A stretch of DNA of 64,000 bases, from contig CM055074.1 in assembly GCA_029204045.2 (NCBI GenBank), forward strand, positions 17,659,164 to 17,723,163, read 5' to 3'. Position 1 is the first letter of the stretch; every line of letters starts with the position of its first letter. This document shows positions 12,240-22,509 of the stretch, piece after piece. Both the position numbers and the translations under genes were made by a program. This DNA is from Tillandsia leiboldiana (Eukaryota; Streptophyta; Magnoliopsida; Poales; Bromeliaceae). The notes below the pieces were generated by a model. That model worked only from the letters and a program-made list of their open reading frames with translations. It made no database searches and was not told where the DNA came from.

Positions 12240-12550
12240 CCCTGTACAATCCAAACCCGGGCACCTGCCCCGGCAACCACACCGAGCACCTATCTCAGTA
12301 AATCGCACCGAGCACCCGCCCCGGCACGACCTCGAGCACCCTCCTCGGCACCGCTCACACCCCCCACCCATGAGGGCCCCCATTACGTCACCCACACGTG
12401 GGGTACACGGGTCAATGTACCACTTTTCCGGAAAAGCACACCCTCGCGGTGGCCAAACCGCTGGTGTGCGTGTAGCAATCTCGAGCCTCGACCGAGCACC
12501 CACCTCGGCGAGCCAGACCGAGCACCTGCCTCGGCAATCCCCCAGAACAT
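12240..12550. repeat. GAGCACC(T/C)GCC-CGGCA repeat in delta LTR
   Basis: Phrases such as CCGAGCACCTGCC and CGAGCACCCGCC recur at least seven times. They are separated by a conserved block containing CCACACGTGGGG and CTTTTCCGGAAAAG-like sequence. The same block recurs at 52430-52790 in the second delta-type LTR, confirming a shared family. Confidence 0.7.
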
Positions 12551-13539
12551 GATGTATCATCGAGCATCGCGACCCTTAGTCGCCATAAATATCATGATAA
12601 TAAAAACATAAGCATGTACGGGGGTTAGCAATATTTTAACATGTCAAACCTTTGCTCTTACCAATTACCCTCGTTTCCCGACTCAAGAACTGTCGGGAGA
12701 GGAACCCACCTTTCGACGTCCGACTGGTCACACCGATCACCGTCCTCATCGCTAGCATGCTCCAAACAACCCTACTATTGTTCGGAGAGGGCGAACTGCC
12801 CGTCCAGTCTCCCACCGCGACGTTCATTAATCCGGAGGTCCACGTCACCCCCACTACCCCTTACAAGATAAATATAACAATAACGGAAACATGCACAAAG
12901 AGGTTCTAAGGGGTACCCACCTCGAAGTCAGTCGAACGAACACCCCCGACGTAGGCCGGTCCCGAACTCCCGCATGACTACCGGGAGGCTGGTGCTGAAC
13001 TGCTGGGCCCTGAACAGAAACTGTGATCAGGAAAAGACTCACTCATACCCATCCCGACAACACTACAGTAACCTGAATCCATTCTTTCATACCGTGGTAC
13101 GCGATACACGCGCCAGAAATCGTAAAACCGACGATTTCGTCGATTTACGGAACGATATCCATTTTCCGCTCAACGAGAGTCTACGGAAAACTAACAAATT
13201 GCCCAGAGACATGTTTACTCTGTTTAAATACTGTTCATAAGGTTACAATTGCATGTTAACCCATTAAACTCCTCTAAATTGCATAATAACTTTGTTTTAA
13301 ATGTTGTTTCGACTCGTTCTTGAAATCCCGGAAGCCAAAGACAGCGCCGTAAGTTCCAGCGCGTTCGTTTCGATGAGACGAAGCCCGTGCTCACTGGCTT
13401 GGGCTAGCAGGAGGCCCATTTACAAAGTTGGCCCATAACCACTTAGGGCCCAATTACAAGACATTGCTACTTCTTATATTTTACTGGACCAAACTGCAGT
13501 ATAACTAGAGCATCACGCTTTAGAGGGACAGAGAGGGAC

Positions 13540-14620
13540 TGTGCTCACCTGCGGCGCGCCGGAGGGTGGCCAGAGAGTGGGCCGGAGCAACACCACACTA
13601 AGCGCAAGGCTCGGGTTGCACAAGTTGGGACCAAACCTAGATCACATGGCCAATAAAGGCAAGCATCAGTACAAGGGTGCTTCCTGAAGAGGTCTGGACC
13701 AAGCCAGGCTCGGCGTCGGCGGCCGGCGGCGGCGACGGCCGAGAAACTTCTCAAAAACCCATTTACATGAGGAGTTGGACCAACTTTGATTACAGGGGTT
13801 ATTTGTCTAAAACAACTTGATGGAAACCTTTAATAAGGTGTAAAGACTCACCTGGGTAGGTGGCCGGAGTCCAGAAGCGTCGGCGGCGGCTGGAGCCCGA
13901 GCTCGGTTGCAACGATGGGTGCAACTACAGAGGAAGGAAACTACACGTCAAAACCCCCATGCAACTTGATGAGGAGCTTCCTACAGATCCTACAAGCGTA
14001 CCTGGATGGTCGGCCGACGACTGGAAGCGACGGCGACGTGCGGCGGCGGAGCTCGGCCAAGCTCGAGGAGCTCTAATGGTGGATTCCGAACCGGAGCACG
14101 AGGGGCTCTCCAACTTGGATCAAACTTCTTCTCCCGGTGCAAGGAGGCTTGCTGAGGTGGTGGCCGGCGTCGCGGGTGAGCGGCGGCGCCGGACGGCGAA
14201 GCTCGGCCGAGGAAGAAGATGACCCGATTCTAGGGCTGGCTCGTGCGGCTTGGATTCTTAGCCGATTGCCACCAAACTTGATGGAACCCTTACAGTCGTC
14301 AAGACGAAGAAATCCAATGGTTCAGATCTGGGTTCCAACGGTTGGATGAAGCCGCGCCCGAGATCGGCCAAAAATGCAGTTTTCCGGCGAGATGTTGCTC
14401 CCGCCGGCAACAGGGTCGACGGCGGCGACTCGGGCTTCACCAAGTTGGTCCCCTCAACGTCAGAAAACTACCACATAGGTCCCTGGGCCATTTAAAGAAG
14501 AAGGGTTGCAAGAACTCACCTCGTCGGAAAAAAGGGAGAAGGAAGAAATCCTCCGCCGGCGGCGCGCGGCGGTGCAAGGTGTCGGGAACACCTCGGCTCG
14601 GTCTCACAGTCACAGAGGAG
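13540..14620. repeat. Diverged GC-rich repeat units in delta LTR
   Basis: About five diverged units start with CTCACCT or TACCTGG (near 13545, 13847, 13998, 14150 and 14514). They continue through CGGCGGCGG-rich sequence to GAGCTCGG and often ACTTGATG. On the minus strand the shared boundary reads AGGTGAG, resembling a 5' splice site. The open frames across this stretch are by-products of GC-rich repetition. Confidence 0.5.
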
Positions 14621-15634
14621 TTTCCAGATGAAGCGTGGAGCAACCCAAGTCCTCTGGGAGCAACCCTCACCTTCCCAAACCGAGATGAAACGGGGTTCCT
14701 TGATTCTTCTTCCTCTCCGGCGACGAGATGGCGGTGGCCGGTGGCGTAACCTCAGGAAGGGACACTCAGAGGAAGGTAGGGTTTCGGATGGAGGCGGCTA
14801 GGGTTGAGGTTCTAGGTTTCTAGGGTTCAACGGGAGCCAATGCAAGTATATGTATACACTTGCACAAAATGCTCCTAACCCCTCCACCCCTGAGTATTTT
14901 GAGCCTAGTCCTTCACAGCAACTTTGTTTCGCACTTAAGTCCTTTTCCATAAAGCAGCACGCAAATCGGAGCATAAAATATATGTAATTTTCTATATTTC
15001 TCGCTGTTTTTCACGTTTTTTGAGGTATTCGAGTCGCCCAACAGAAAAATGGACTTCGCCACGACGTCCGGCTCGACGAAACCTATAAAGTAGTGATTTT
15101 GGTTTGTCGCATTCGATCCCCTATAATTTTAAAATCCATAAAATACTGTAGTTTATACATTTTGGCACGCTTTACGATGCTTTAGGTTCGTTAAACACAA
15201 ATTTTGTCGGCGCTGCTGCGCTCAGATCGATGACGCCATTTAAATCGACTACCTGGATCGTCATATTCGGACTCCAGACAGTCGATCGGGCGACGTTGGC
15301 CAACGCGGGAATTAAATCAGGGTGTTACTATTCAAATCACTATTCACTTAAGTCACGGGTCCCACTAGTTTTCTTGCTTATTTCAGGACGATCCGACCGT
15401 CGGATCAACGAACGGTCTATACCATTCTCACTCGATTCGATTAGACGGTCGTACTGGAGATTTCAGATTTCCGAGATCAGACTCAGATCGGGAAGGCGGA
15501 ATTTGTGCTTCGGAAACTGTGCCATCCGCACACCGATATACACACCACTAAGGTTAAATTTTGTTTCCTCGCACACATTCACACCTGAAAAACACTCTTT
15601 ATACCCACTCAAATTTCCCGAGTATTACATGAGT

Positions 15635-16288
15635 GGAGCCTGAAGCTTTGATTTTGGGCACACTGAGTTTTGAGCTTGGTGAGTATGGTTTTGAGCTGAG
15701 GTTTTGGAAGCTCAACTAGGAGGTTGTTTTGGTGGTTTTGTACTTATTTGGATTTTTCCTTGCTAAAGACTAGGTGTTGCGGGTTCATGGTTGCCGACGA
15801 CCTATTTCGGCAGTTTTCTTGGAAGTGGGTGGCACCGCACTTATTTGGCTTCTTTATAACCTGTGGATAGTGACCCAGTTGGGTTGGAATTCTTTTAAAG
15901 TTTATGAAATGCCCTTTAAATCTATTGTACAGATTTTTAGTATGCTTCATTTAGCTGTAGGGAAAACTGGTAAAATATGATAGTTGCTTGAAAAATTATA
16001 GAAAGATAATTATGAACCCCTGACATTTTTGCTATGGTTTTGAGACTATTAGACACTAGAAAATGCTATTTATTTACTACTTGAAGTACATCAGGACCTT
16101 CATAAAATTAGCTATACTATTTTTAACTAAAACTCTGTTTTTATTTTATTCTTACCAGAGTAGAGGGTTATGAGTGGTCCGGGTAGTATGGTTTGCATTT
16201 ATATTCGTGCCTGGGGGCCGAATTGATTTTTATAGCTTAGTATACCGAGATTCTAGTGTCTTATGATTCTGGGGATATACTAGTTATG
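15635..16288. other. Unclassified repeat-like DNA, right part of the stretch holding the delta solo LTR
   Basis: This continues the sequence left of 7290 (across the TGAGT duplication) up to the insertion of alpha-1 after TTATG (16284-16288). It is moderately AT-rich and no coding region or recognisable repeat family is seen. Confidence 0.5.
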
Positions 16289-16521
16289 TGTAAAGTACCG
16301 GGGCATTGGATAGCGCGCCGACCACACAGATGACTTGGAGCAGAGAGTTGCCTTGAGCATGTTGTATCTGAGGTTACTGTTGATGCCGAGTTGATTCGGA
16401 TCAACGCGGAAGCTCCAGCTCGATTCGGGGTTTTTCCGGGCTTTGTAGGCCGATTGAGGATGAGATTGGAAATTTCCGACTTCACCGTGGAGCGCCGGAA
16501 ATTCAGGAACACTTGGAACAG

Positions 16522-17085
16522 GTGTACTTTCAGATTACAGCGAGGTTCGGGAGGTTCTGGACTGACGCGGAGGGCCCGGAGTCAAAAAGTGAGTCGGAAC
16601 TGGCAATTTTGGAGCCGGTAATTAATTTGAGCACCCCGACTCAACGGATAAGCTTTTTGAGGAGAAAAAGCTGTGGACACGTGTACTTTTGATTTACAGC
16701 GAAGTTCGGGAGGTTCCGGACTGACGCGGAGGACCCGGAGGCAAAAAGTGAGTCGGAACTGGCAATTTTGGAGCCGGTAATTGATTTGAGCACCCCGACT
16801 CAACGGACGAGCTTTTTGAAGAGAAAAAAGCTGTGGACACGTGTACTTTTGATTTACAGCGAGGTTCGGGAGGTTCCGGACTGACGCGGAGGACCCGGAG
16901 TCAAAAAGTGAGTTGGAACTGGCAATTTTGGAGCCGGTAATTGATTTGAGCACCCCGCCTCAACGGATGAGCTTTTTGGAGAGAAAAAGCTGTGAGCGCG
17001 TGTATTTTCGATTTACAGCGGAGTTCGGGAGGTTCCGGGCAGCGGCGGAGAGCCCGAAGGCAAAAAGTGAGTTGGAGTTGGAATT
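16522..17085 (+). repeat. ~160-base tandem repeat, about 3.5 copies, upstream of the alpha TATA box
   Basis: GTGTA(C/T)TTT starts recur at 16522, 16681, 16841 and 17000. Each unit carries GATTACAGCGAGGTTCGGGAGG-like sequence, GAGTCAAAAAGTGAGT and CGACTCAACGGA. The location just upstream of the TATA box is that of an LTR enhancer. It is also present in the other two alpha LTRs. Confidence 0.9.
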
Positions 17086-17130
17086 CTTGGAATTAATTAA
17101 TTAGTTAATTAATTAATAAAGCTTTTGCTT

Positions 17131-17137
17131 TATAAAA
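17131..17137 (+). promoter_or_regulatory. TATA box of alpha-1 5' LTR
   Basis: TATAAAA follows a TTAATTAATTAA run and precedes a GAAAGAAAGG-rich purine stretch. The same arrangement is at 35036-35042 and, inverted, at 47821-47827. It probably marks the U3/R boundary region. Confidence 0.65.
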
Positions 17138-17321
17138 GCTTCCCCAGCCACCCTCTGCAGCAGAGAGAAAGAAAGAAAAGGAAGAAAGAAAGAAAGGAAA
17201 AGAAAAGAGAGGAAAAGGAAGAAGAAGAAAAAGAAGGAAAAGGGATTGGAGCTTTTTGGATTTTTTTGGACTCGCCGTTGGAGGCCGTGCGAAGCTCGTG
17301 GGCGTGCGGCGTGCGACAACG

Positions 17322-17330
17322 AGGTAAGTA
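17322..17330 (+). promoter_or_regulatory. Splice-donor-like site in alpha LTR leader
   Basis: AGGTAAGTA lies about 190 bases downstream of the TATA box and is a near-consensus plant 5' splice site. It is conserved in the 3' LTR (35240-35248). A second one, CCAGGTAAGC, lies at 18882-18891 and is also conserved. Confidence 0.45.
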
Positions 17331-17489
17331 ATTTCAGTTTTTGGAGGTTTGTGCATTTTGGATTTGGTTTTTGGAGTTTTTGAGCTTTGAGGAATTCTTA
17401 AATGGGGTTTTAAAATGCTAAATTCGGTTTTTTGGGAATTTTCGGATTATTGGGGACTTTTCGGGAATTCTTGGTTTTGCCGTCGCCGG

Positions 17490-18130
17490 CGGCCGCGCGC
17501 GCGCGCAATGGCGCACGCGCGGCGCCAGGGTGCTGCTATTGGCAGCACCCTGCGGCGACTTGCCGCTGGGCGCGGCGCCGCGTGCAGCAAAGAGCAGCAC
17601 GCGGCGCTGCCTGGCCGCGCGTAGGCGCGCGCGGCAGGGCCGCGCGCGGGCGCGCGCGGCACCTCCTTTCCGCGCGCAGGCGCGCGCGCAGGGGCGCGCG
17701 GCAGGGCCGCGCGCGTGCGCGCGGCACCTCCTGGCCGCGCGCAGGCGCGCGCAGCAGGGCCGCGCGCAGGGGCGCGCGGCAGGGCCGCGCGCGCGGCATC
17801 TCCTGGCCGCGTGCAGGCGCACGCGGCAGGGCCGCGCCCAGGGGCGCGCGGCAGGGCCGCGCGCGTGCGCGCGGCATCTCCTGGCCGCGCGCAGGTGCGC
17901 GCGGCAGGGCCGCGCGCGGGCCTGCGCGGGCCGCGCGGGCCTGCGCAGGCGCGCGGCCGCGCGCAGCGCAGTGGGCTGCGCGCGGGCCCGCGCGCAGCGC
18001 CTCTGGGCGCTGCGCGCAGTGCCGCTGGGCACCGCGCGCAGCGCCGCTGGGCGCTGCGCGGTGCGCTCCGGCACCGCGCAGCAGGTCGCTGCGCGGCGCT
18101 GCTTGGTTGGGCGCCGTGCGGCGGGCCTCC
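17490..18130. repeat. CpG-rich GGCCGCGCGC minisatellite inside alpha LTR
   Basis: It is built of units around GGCCGCGCGCAGG and CGCGCGGCAGGGCCGCGC, with CTCC(T)GGCCGCG phrases repeated roughly every 60-70 bases. Nearly all bases are C or G and CpG is very frequent. It is open in several frames on both strands, giving Ala/Arg-rich pseudo-proteins that are not genes. Counterparts are at 35400-36000 and 46880-47480. Confidence 0.9.
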
Positions 18131-18259
18131 CTCGTCGCGCGGCTGGTTTTTCGCCGCTCGGCGTGCTCCCGGGACAGCGGTGGCGCCTCGGTTTGCGTGC
18201 CGGCACCGTTTTTCGCCGTCAGCCGTTGTTTCCCACCGTCGGCCGCTGTTTTTCGCGGG

Positions 18260-18720
18260 TTTTCGCCGGCTGATTTTCGCAAGCAGTTTTGTGCAGTTTT
18301 TCGAGCAGTTTTCGCTGTTTTCGCTCGCAAATTTCGCGCAGTTTCGCGCAGGTTTTCACGCAGGTTTTCGCCGCTTTTCGCGAGCAGGTTGCGAGCAGTT
18401 TCGCAAGCGGTTTTCGCTGTTTTCGCTCGCAGATTTCGCGCAGTTTCACGCAGGTTTTCGCGCAGGTTTTCGCCGTTTTTCGCGAGCAGTTTGCGAGCGG
18501 TTTAGCGCGTTTTTCGAGCAGATTTCGCGAGCGGTTTGCGCAGTTTTCGCTGGTTTTTCGCAAGCTATTTTTGAGCAGTTTTTGCGCCGACGGAGCTGTT
18601 TTCGCCGTCGGGCGCTGATTTTCGCCGACGGGCTGTTTTTCGCCGTCGGGCGCTGATTTTTCGCTGACGGAGGCTGTTTTCGCCGACGGAGGCTGTTTTT
18701 CGCCGTCGGATGCTCGGTTT
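18260..18720. repeat. TTTTCGCGCAGG / CGCCGTCGG minisatellite inside alpha LTR
   Basis: Short units such as TTTTCGCGCAGG and TTTCGCGAGCAG are followed by units of CTGTTTTCGCCGTCGGGCG type. The array differs in unit order from that of alpha-2 (46200-46800, inverted) but is collinear with the 3' LTR of the same element. Confidence 0.85.
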
Positions 18721-20935
18721 TGACTGTGTGGAGTGATTTTGCGATTTCTTCGCTTCTGGCAGCTTGCGGTGCGATTTTTAGTTTCCGCGGGGCGCGCGGT
18801 CGTGTGGTTGGTCGCTGCGTGCTCCGATTCGCGTGCGAATTCTGGCATCGGGCTTCGTGTTGCGTGCGGACCCCTTGGAGGCCAGGTAAGCCCGCTGAGC
18901 CAATTGCAAGTGTCGACGAGCAATTGGTGGCTTTCTGAGGTGGTTGGTTTTCTCTCCAAGTCTACGGACTTCCTTCTAATTCTATTGTGATAGGATTGCA
19001 TGCTAGTTTAAGTGTTTTCTTGGAACTTAACTAGCACCCCCGTCATATGTGCATGAGTTTGACCATACCATTTGTGAACCTTAATTTGGGCTAGGTTCCT
19101 TTATGCTTTAGACATCCCGCACTTTTCATATCCTTTGGGACTTAGAGTTTCCTCGCCCGGGTAGTGGGCCGAGTGGTCAGAGTGTTGTGGGACGGGTGTT
19201 GCACTCGGGCCCGGGGGGCCGAGTGGGGTCTGGTGGCTGGGTTAGGCCAGTGTTAGCTTTTTGGGGAGTCGTTTCAGATAAACGGTGGTCCCGGGGGTTT
19301 TCCTTTCCACTGTTCTTCTCGTCACCACCAGGTTGGGATCGTGGTGCACGTGTGTTAGCAGGACCTTGAACCCAGAACCTTTTTGGATAAATACATGATT
19401 TTAGTCAGCCAATGTTTCTTCCAAGCCTCGCAAGGTTGTCTGAGTCTGTTCTCGTCCGTTGGGACGAAGGCATCAGCTCTTCGAGGCTTGGGCATAAAAC
19501 TTGATTTCAAAGGGTTTTCCTAAAAAAGACTAAAAATCATTATAATGATGGCTTTCTCTCAGATCGAATGATTTTCTGAAATAAATGACATGGTTTCTTA
19601 TAAACTTATCCACCCGAGTGGATTCGAGTGATCTGGGTTCTAAGGGCTGCTTTCTCTCTTGGGGACGTAGATGTTAGTCTCCCTGGGTTTCGGACCCTTC
19701 GTAGATCTGGCCGTGGAGTAGCTCTGGCCGTGAGTTGAGTGTTGAGTTCAGTGGGGTGTTGTTGAGGGAGCCGTTGGGAGAGACGGTGGTCCCAGCTGTG
19801 TAGTACCTTCGTTGAGTGGGTCTGTGTTGTGAGATTGAGTCGTGGAGGGTTCTCCGACTGAGTTTGTGCTTTGAGCATCGAGATACCGATCTGTTTGATC
19901 GAGGACCACAGCCTGCAGGAGCCACTTGTGAGACAGTGATACTGGTGAGATACTGGAGTTCGGTGGGGTCGCACCCCTCGAACCACGCCCCGGGTGCGTT
20001 GATGATTCCGAGCCTGAGGAGGCTGCGATGATGATACCGAGCCTGACGAGGCTGCGATGATGCGCCTAGTTCATATACTAGAGGTCGCTTGATACCCCTG
20101 GCCGTGCTACCATGGGGTCACTGTGTGAGATATCGAGTTTGTCCGTTTGGACACCCTGGTTGATACACCAGGGGGCGCAGGCTTGACTCGACTGGACCCG
20201 GGTGGGCAGTCGCTGAGATTCGAGATACTGAGGGAGTGATGGCGTAGCTTGTGTCATAGTAGAGCGTCTTGGGCTTAGTACTTGTGACATATTGTCAGCA
20301 GTGAGTGACTGCATTCCATCATCCATAGTCTCTTCTTATTGAGCATAGTAGATAGAGGCATGATAGCTGTAGATTCTTTTCCAGCTTATTTATCTTATTA
20401 TCAGTCTTTTCTCTATCTTATGCCTCTGGTAGACTTAGTGGGCAGACCGTGGTTCTTGGAGACGGTACCCACTGAGAACTACTGTAGGATGTAGTTCTCA
20501 CACCCTCTGTCGGTGACAGGTTGCTGAGGCTTTCTTCCGTTCCTGCTGTGCTTGACTGGACGGACCGAGGACAGGGAGTCGCGTGATAGTTCCCTACCAG
20601 CATTGTTACTTTAGAGAGAGGTAGATGTACCATCCCGGATTGTGGGAGTTGGTTATGTTTCCTGTTTAGCTATCTCCCATTTGGATTTGTAGATGTTGTA
20701 TAGGTGCACTTCTTTTTGTATCATCTGATTTTGGGAGATAGGCTATGTGTTGTGGCAGCTTTGTAGTTGAGAAAAATTTTATAGTACAGCTTTTTATCCG
20801 CTCTGATATCTGTGTAGCTGTAGTTTTGTCTTTTGCAGGCTAGACGCTGCGTCTGTACGGCAGTTTCCGTACAGATGGCGGATCTGCTAGCGAGCCCGGG
20901 TCACAGTTTCGACCCCGGGGCGTGACAGATTAGAG

Positions 20936-20947
20936 TGGTATCAGAGC
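20936..20947 (+). other. Primer binding site of alpha-1
   Basis: TGGTATCAGAGC begins eight bases after the LTR end (20927). It is complementary to the 3' end of plant initiator methionine tRNA, the usual primer for plant LTR elements. Confidence 0.85.
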
Positions 20948-21200
20948 CTAGGATATAGGTCATTGAGGACTTAGAAACCCTAGGCTTGTGGTTGGACATT
21001 AGGATGACTACGTGAGAGTCGTGACTTTTAGCGAGAGTCCAGATTGAGTTTTTACCTCTCCCTCGGGTTGGGATGAGTGATTTGATATGTTATTCTCTCA
21101 AAGTGATTATGTTGGCTGCAGACAACATAATACTTTAGGAAGGATAACAAATTTTAGACTCTCGCTGGATTGGGTCGTATGGTGGTTGTGTCCTGATGTT

Positions 21201-21214
21201 TGTTTTTGTTTCAG
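21201..21214 (+). promoter_or_regulatory. Splice-acceptor-like tract just before alpha gag ATG
   Basis: TGTTTTTGTTTCAG is a pyrimidine tract ending in CAG, nine bases before the first Gag codon. It is conserved in alpha-2 (minus, near 43700-43713). Paired with the donor-like sites in the LTR it could define a leader intron that removes the primer site. Confidence 0.45.
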
Positions 21215-21223
21215 TTACTTGCG

Positions 21224-21750
21224 ATGCCGCCGAGACGTCGTGCAGCGACGAGCGGGCGTTTGACCTCAGCTGAGGAGCCCGGACGGCGGGCTGCCGAGCT
21301 GGCTAGGCAGGGTGAGGTACAGGATCTGCGGGCTCAGGTGGCCCAGATGTCGGAGGCGTTGCGGCGCCAGGAGAAGAACATGGAGCGTGTGTTGCGCATG
21401 TTTGAGCTGAGAGCATCTCCCGGGGTATCGCCAGTAGTACTCCAGCCGCGACATTGTCGATTTCGACCCTGGTCGCACCACTGATGGTGCAGGAGCAGCG
21501 AGAGGTTGCCAACCGATTATTCTACTTCATCCAGTCCCATCCCTTGCAGATTTTGGGATTAAGTTGGGGCCTTGGGAGGCCGAGAACTGGATCGCTGCTA
21601 TGGAAAAGCTGTTCAAGGATTTGTTCATCCAGGAGAAGCTTCAGGGCGTTTGATCTTGCGCCTTTGGTTAGGGACGCCGAGAGTTGGTGGCGTCGGATTC
21701 GTCCTGTCGGACCACCGAGAGCGAGTTTCCGCGATGGTTGAGCAGTGGGC
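21224..21750 (+). pseudogene. Degenerate Ty3/gypsy-type gag of alpha-1
   Basis: The start ATG gives MPPRRRAATSGR and then a charged helical stretch (AELARQGEVQDLRAQVAQMS) up to about codon 70. This is typical of the Gag N-terminus in Tekay/Del-like chromoviruses. After FELRASPGVSP the frame is lost. Homologous phrases reappear in other frames: one with ENW-type capsid residues near 21575-21615, and RDAESWWRRIRP near 21670-21710, which resembles the Trp-Trp core of the retrotransposon gag domain. Several indels make the gene non-functional. Alpha-2 carries the same N-terminus. Confidence 0.7.
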
Positions 21751-22509
21751 CCTTGTCACCCAGGTTGAGGCTTCGGGGTTGTTTTTGTTGAGAGGGGACT
21801 GCACCTGGATATCTATCTCATTGTGCATTCTCGGCGAGTGCCGACCGTGGATGCAGCGATTGGGCATGTGCGATGGATTGACCGGGGATCACTGATCACG
21901 TCCAGGAGGGACGGAGATCGAGGGACCAACCCCAGAGAGAGAGTCTTCCAGTATTGCCTGATTTCGGGATAGTGGAGTGGATCGAGGTTGCCTTGGTGCC
22001 AGCCTCAGGATCATGTGTCTCAGAGGAGACAGAGACCTGGAGGTTCTCGGCAGTCGAGGCGCCAGGATACTGGATTGGAGACCGAGTTAGTGGTCGACAT
22101 GGTTATGGAACCTTGCAGCCGGGGCTGTGCCCGGTTAGTGTTCAGAACCCGGTGGGGGCTTTTTGAGCTTGCCTTGCGGTCAAGTGGATTGACTGAGGCC
22201 TGTGATTGTTAGTATTTGAAGAATCGAGTTCTCCAGCTGTGTTTGAACGGGTTAGCAGCCGGACCCGTCGTGGACGTTTGGATTTGTTTCCGAGGTGGCT
22301 TAGAGCTTCTAGATCACTGGAGGATAGTGCAGCAACTCCTAAGAGGGGAGAGGTTGGTTGCCTAATCGAGAGATGTACCTGCGAAACTTGATTGTTTTGG
22401 TTGCTACGGAGCAACGGAGGAGTTTTGTCTTTCTGGATACTTCGATTTTTTGGAAGCCACCAGCCGCAGAGGTTTATGCTTATAGACTTGAGTTTACGCG
22501 GGGAGTTTG
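21751..22509 (+). other. Alpha-1 internal region, non-coding remnant
   Basis: No frame stays open beyond about 70-100 codons and no motif is recognised. It probably derives from the 3' part of gag and spacer. It ends with GTTTG (22505-22509), the target duplicated by beta-1. Confidence 0.5.

Larger units (their letters stand above)
7290..15629 (-). mobile_element. Delta-family solo LTR, interrupted by a gamma solo LTR
   Basis: The left end is TGTCACGCCCCGGGG and the right end is CCCGAGTATTACA (TGTAATACTCGGG in the element sense). Both sides carry the identical 5-base target duplication TGAGT (7285-7289 and 15630-15634). Once the inserted gamma LTR is removed the length is about 4.3 kb. No primer site, purine tract or coding region lies between the ends, so this is a solo LTR left by recombination. 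Its left part (7290-7402 plus 11443 onward) aligns with the delta-type sequence starting at 51633. Confidence 0.85.
16289..20927 (+). repeat. 5' LTR of alpha-1 (4639 bases)
   Basis: It starts TGTAAAGTACCGGGG and ends CCCCGGGGCGTGACA, directly before the primer binding site. In order it contains four ~160-base tandem repeats (16522-17085), a TATA box (17131), a purine-rich stretch, a splice-donor-like site (17322), a CpG-rich minisatellite (17490-18130), a T/CG minisatellite (18260-18720) and a second donor-like site (18882). The same order is seen at 34200-38112 and, inverted, at 43986-48658. Confidence 0.9.

Noticed and set aside
14342..14749. Open frame of 135 codons suggesting a host gene exon with donor-like CTCACCT
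   Set aside because: It lies within the delta solo LTR bounded by TGAGT duplications, and the composition follows the GC-rich units.
17418..18505. Long open frames in the alpha-1 LTR (up to about 357 codons on both strands)
   Set aside because: They are Ala/Arg/Gly-rich translations of the CpG-rich minisatellite, open in several frames at once on both strands, and they change with unit number between copies.
20936..20947. TGGTATCAGAGC as part of a tRNA gene
   Set aside because: Only the primer-binding complement is present, directly after an LTR end. No cloverleaf can be built around it here or at 29751, 43966 or 59388.
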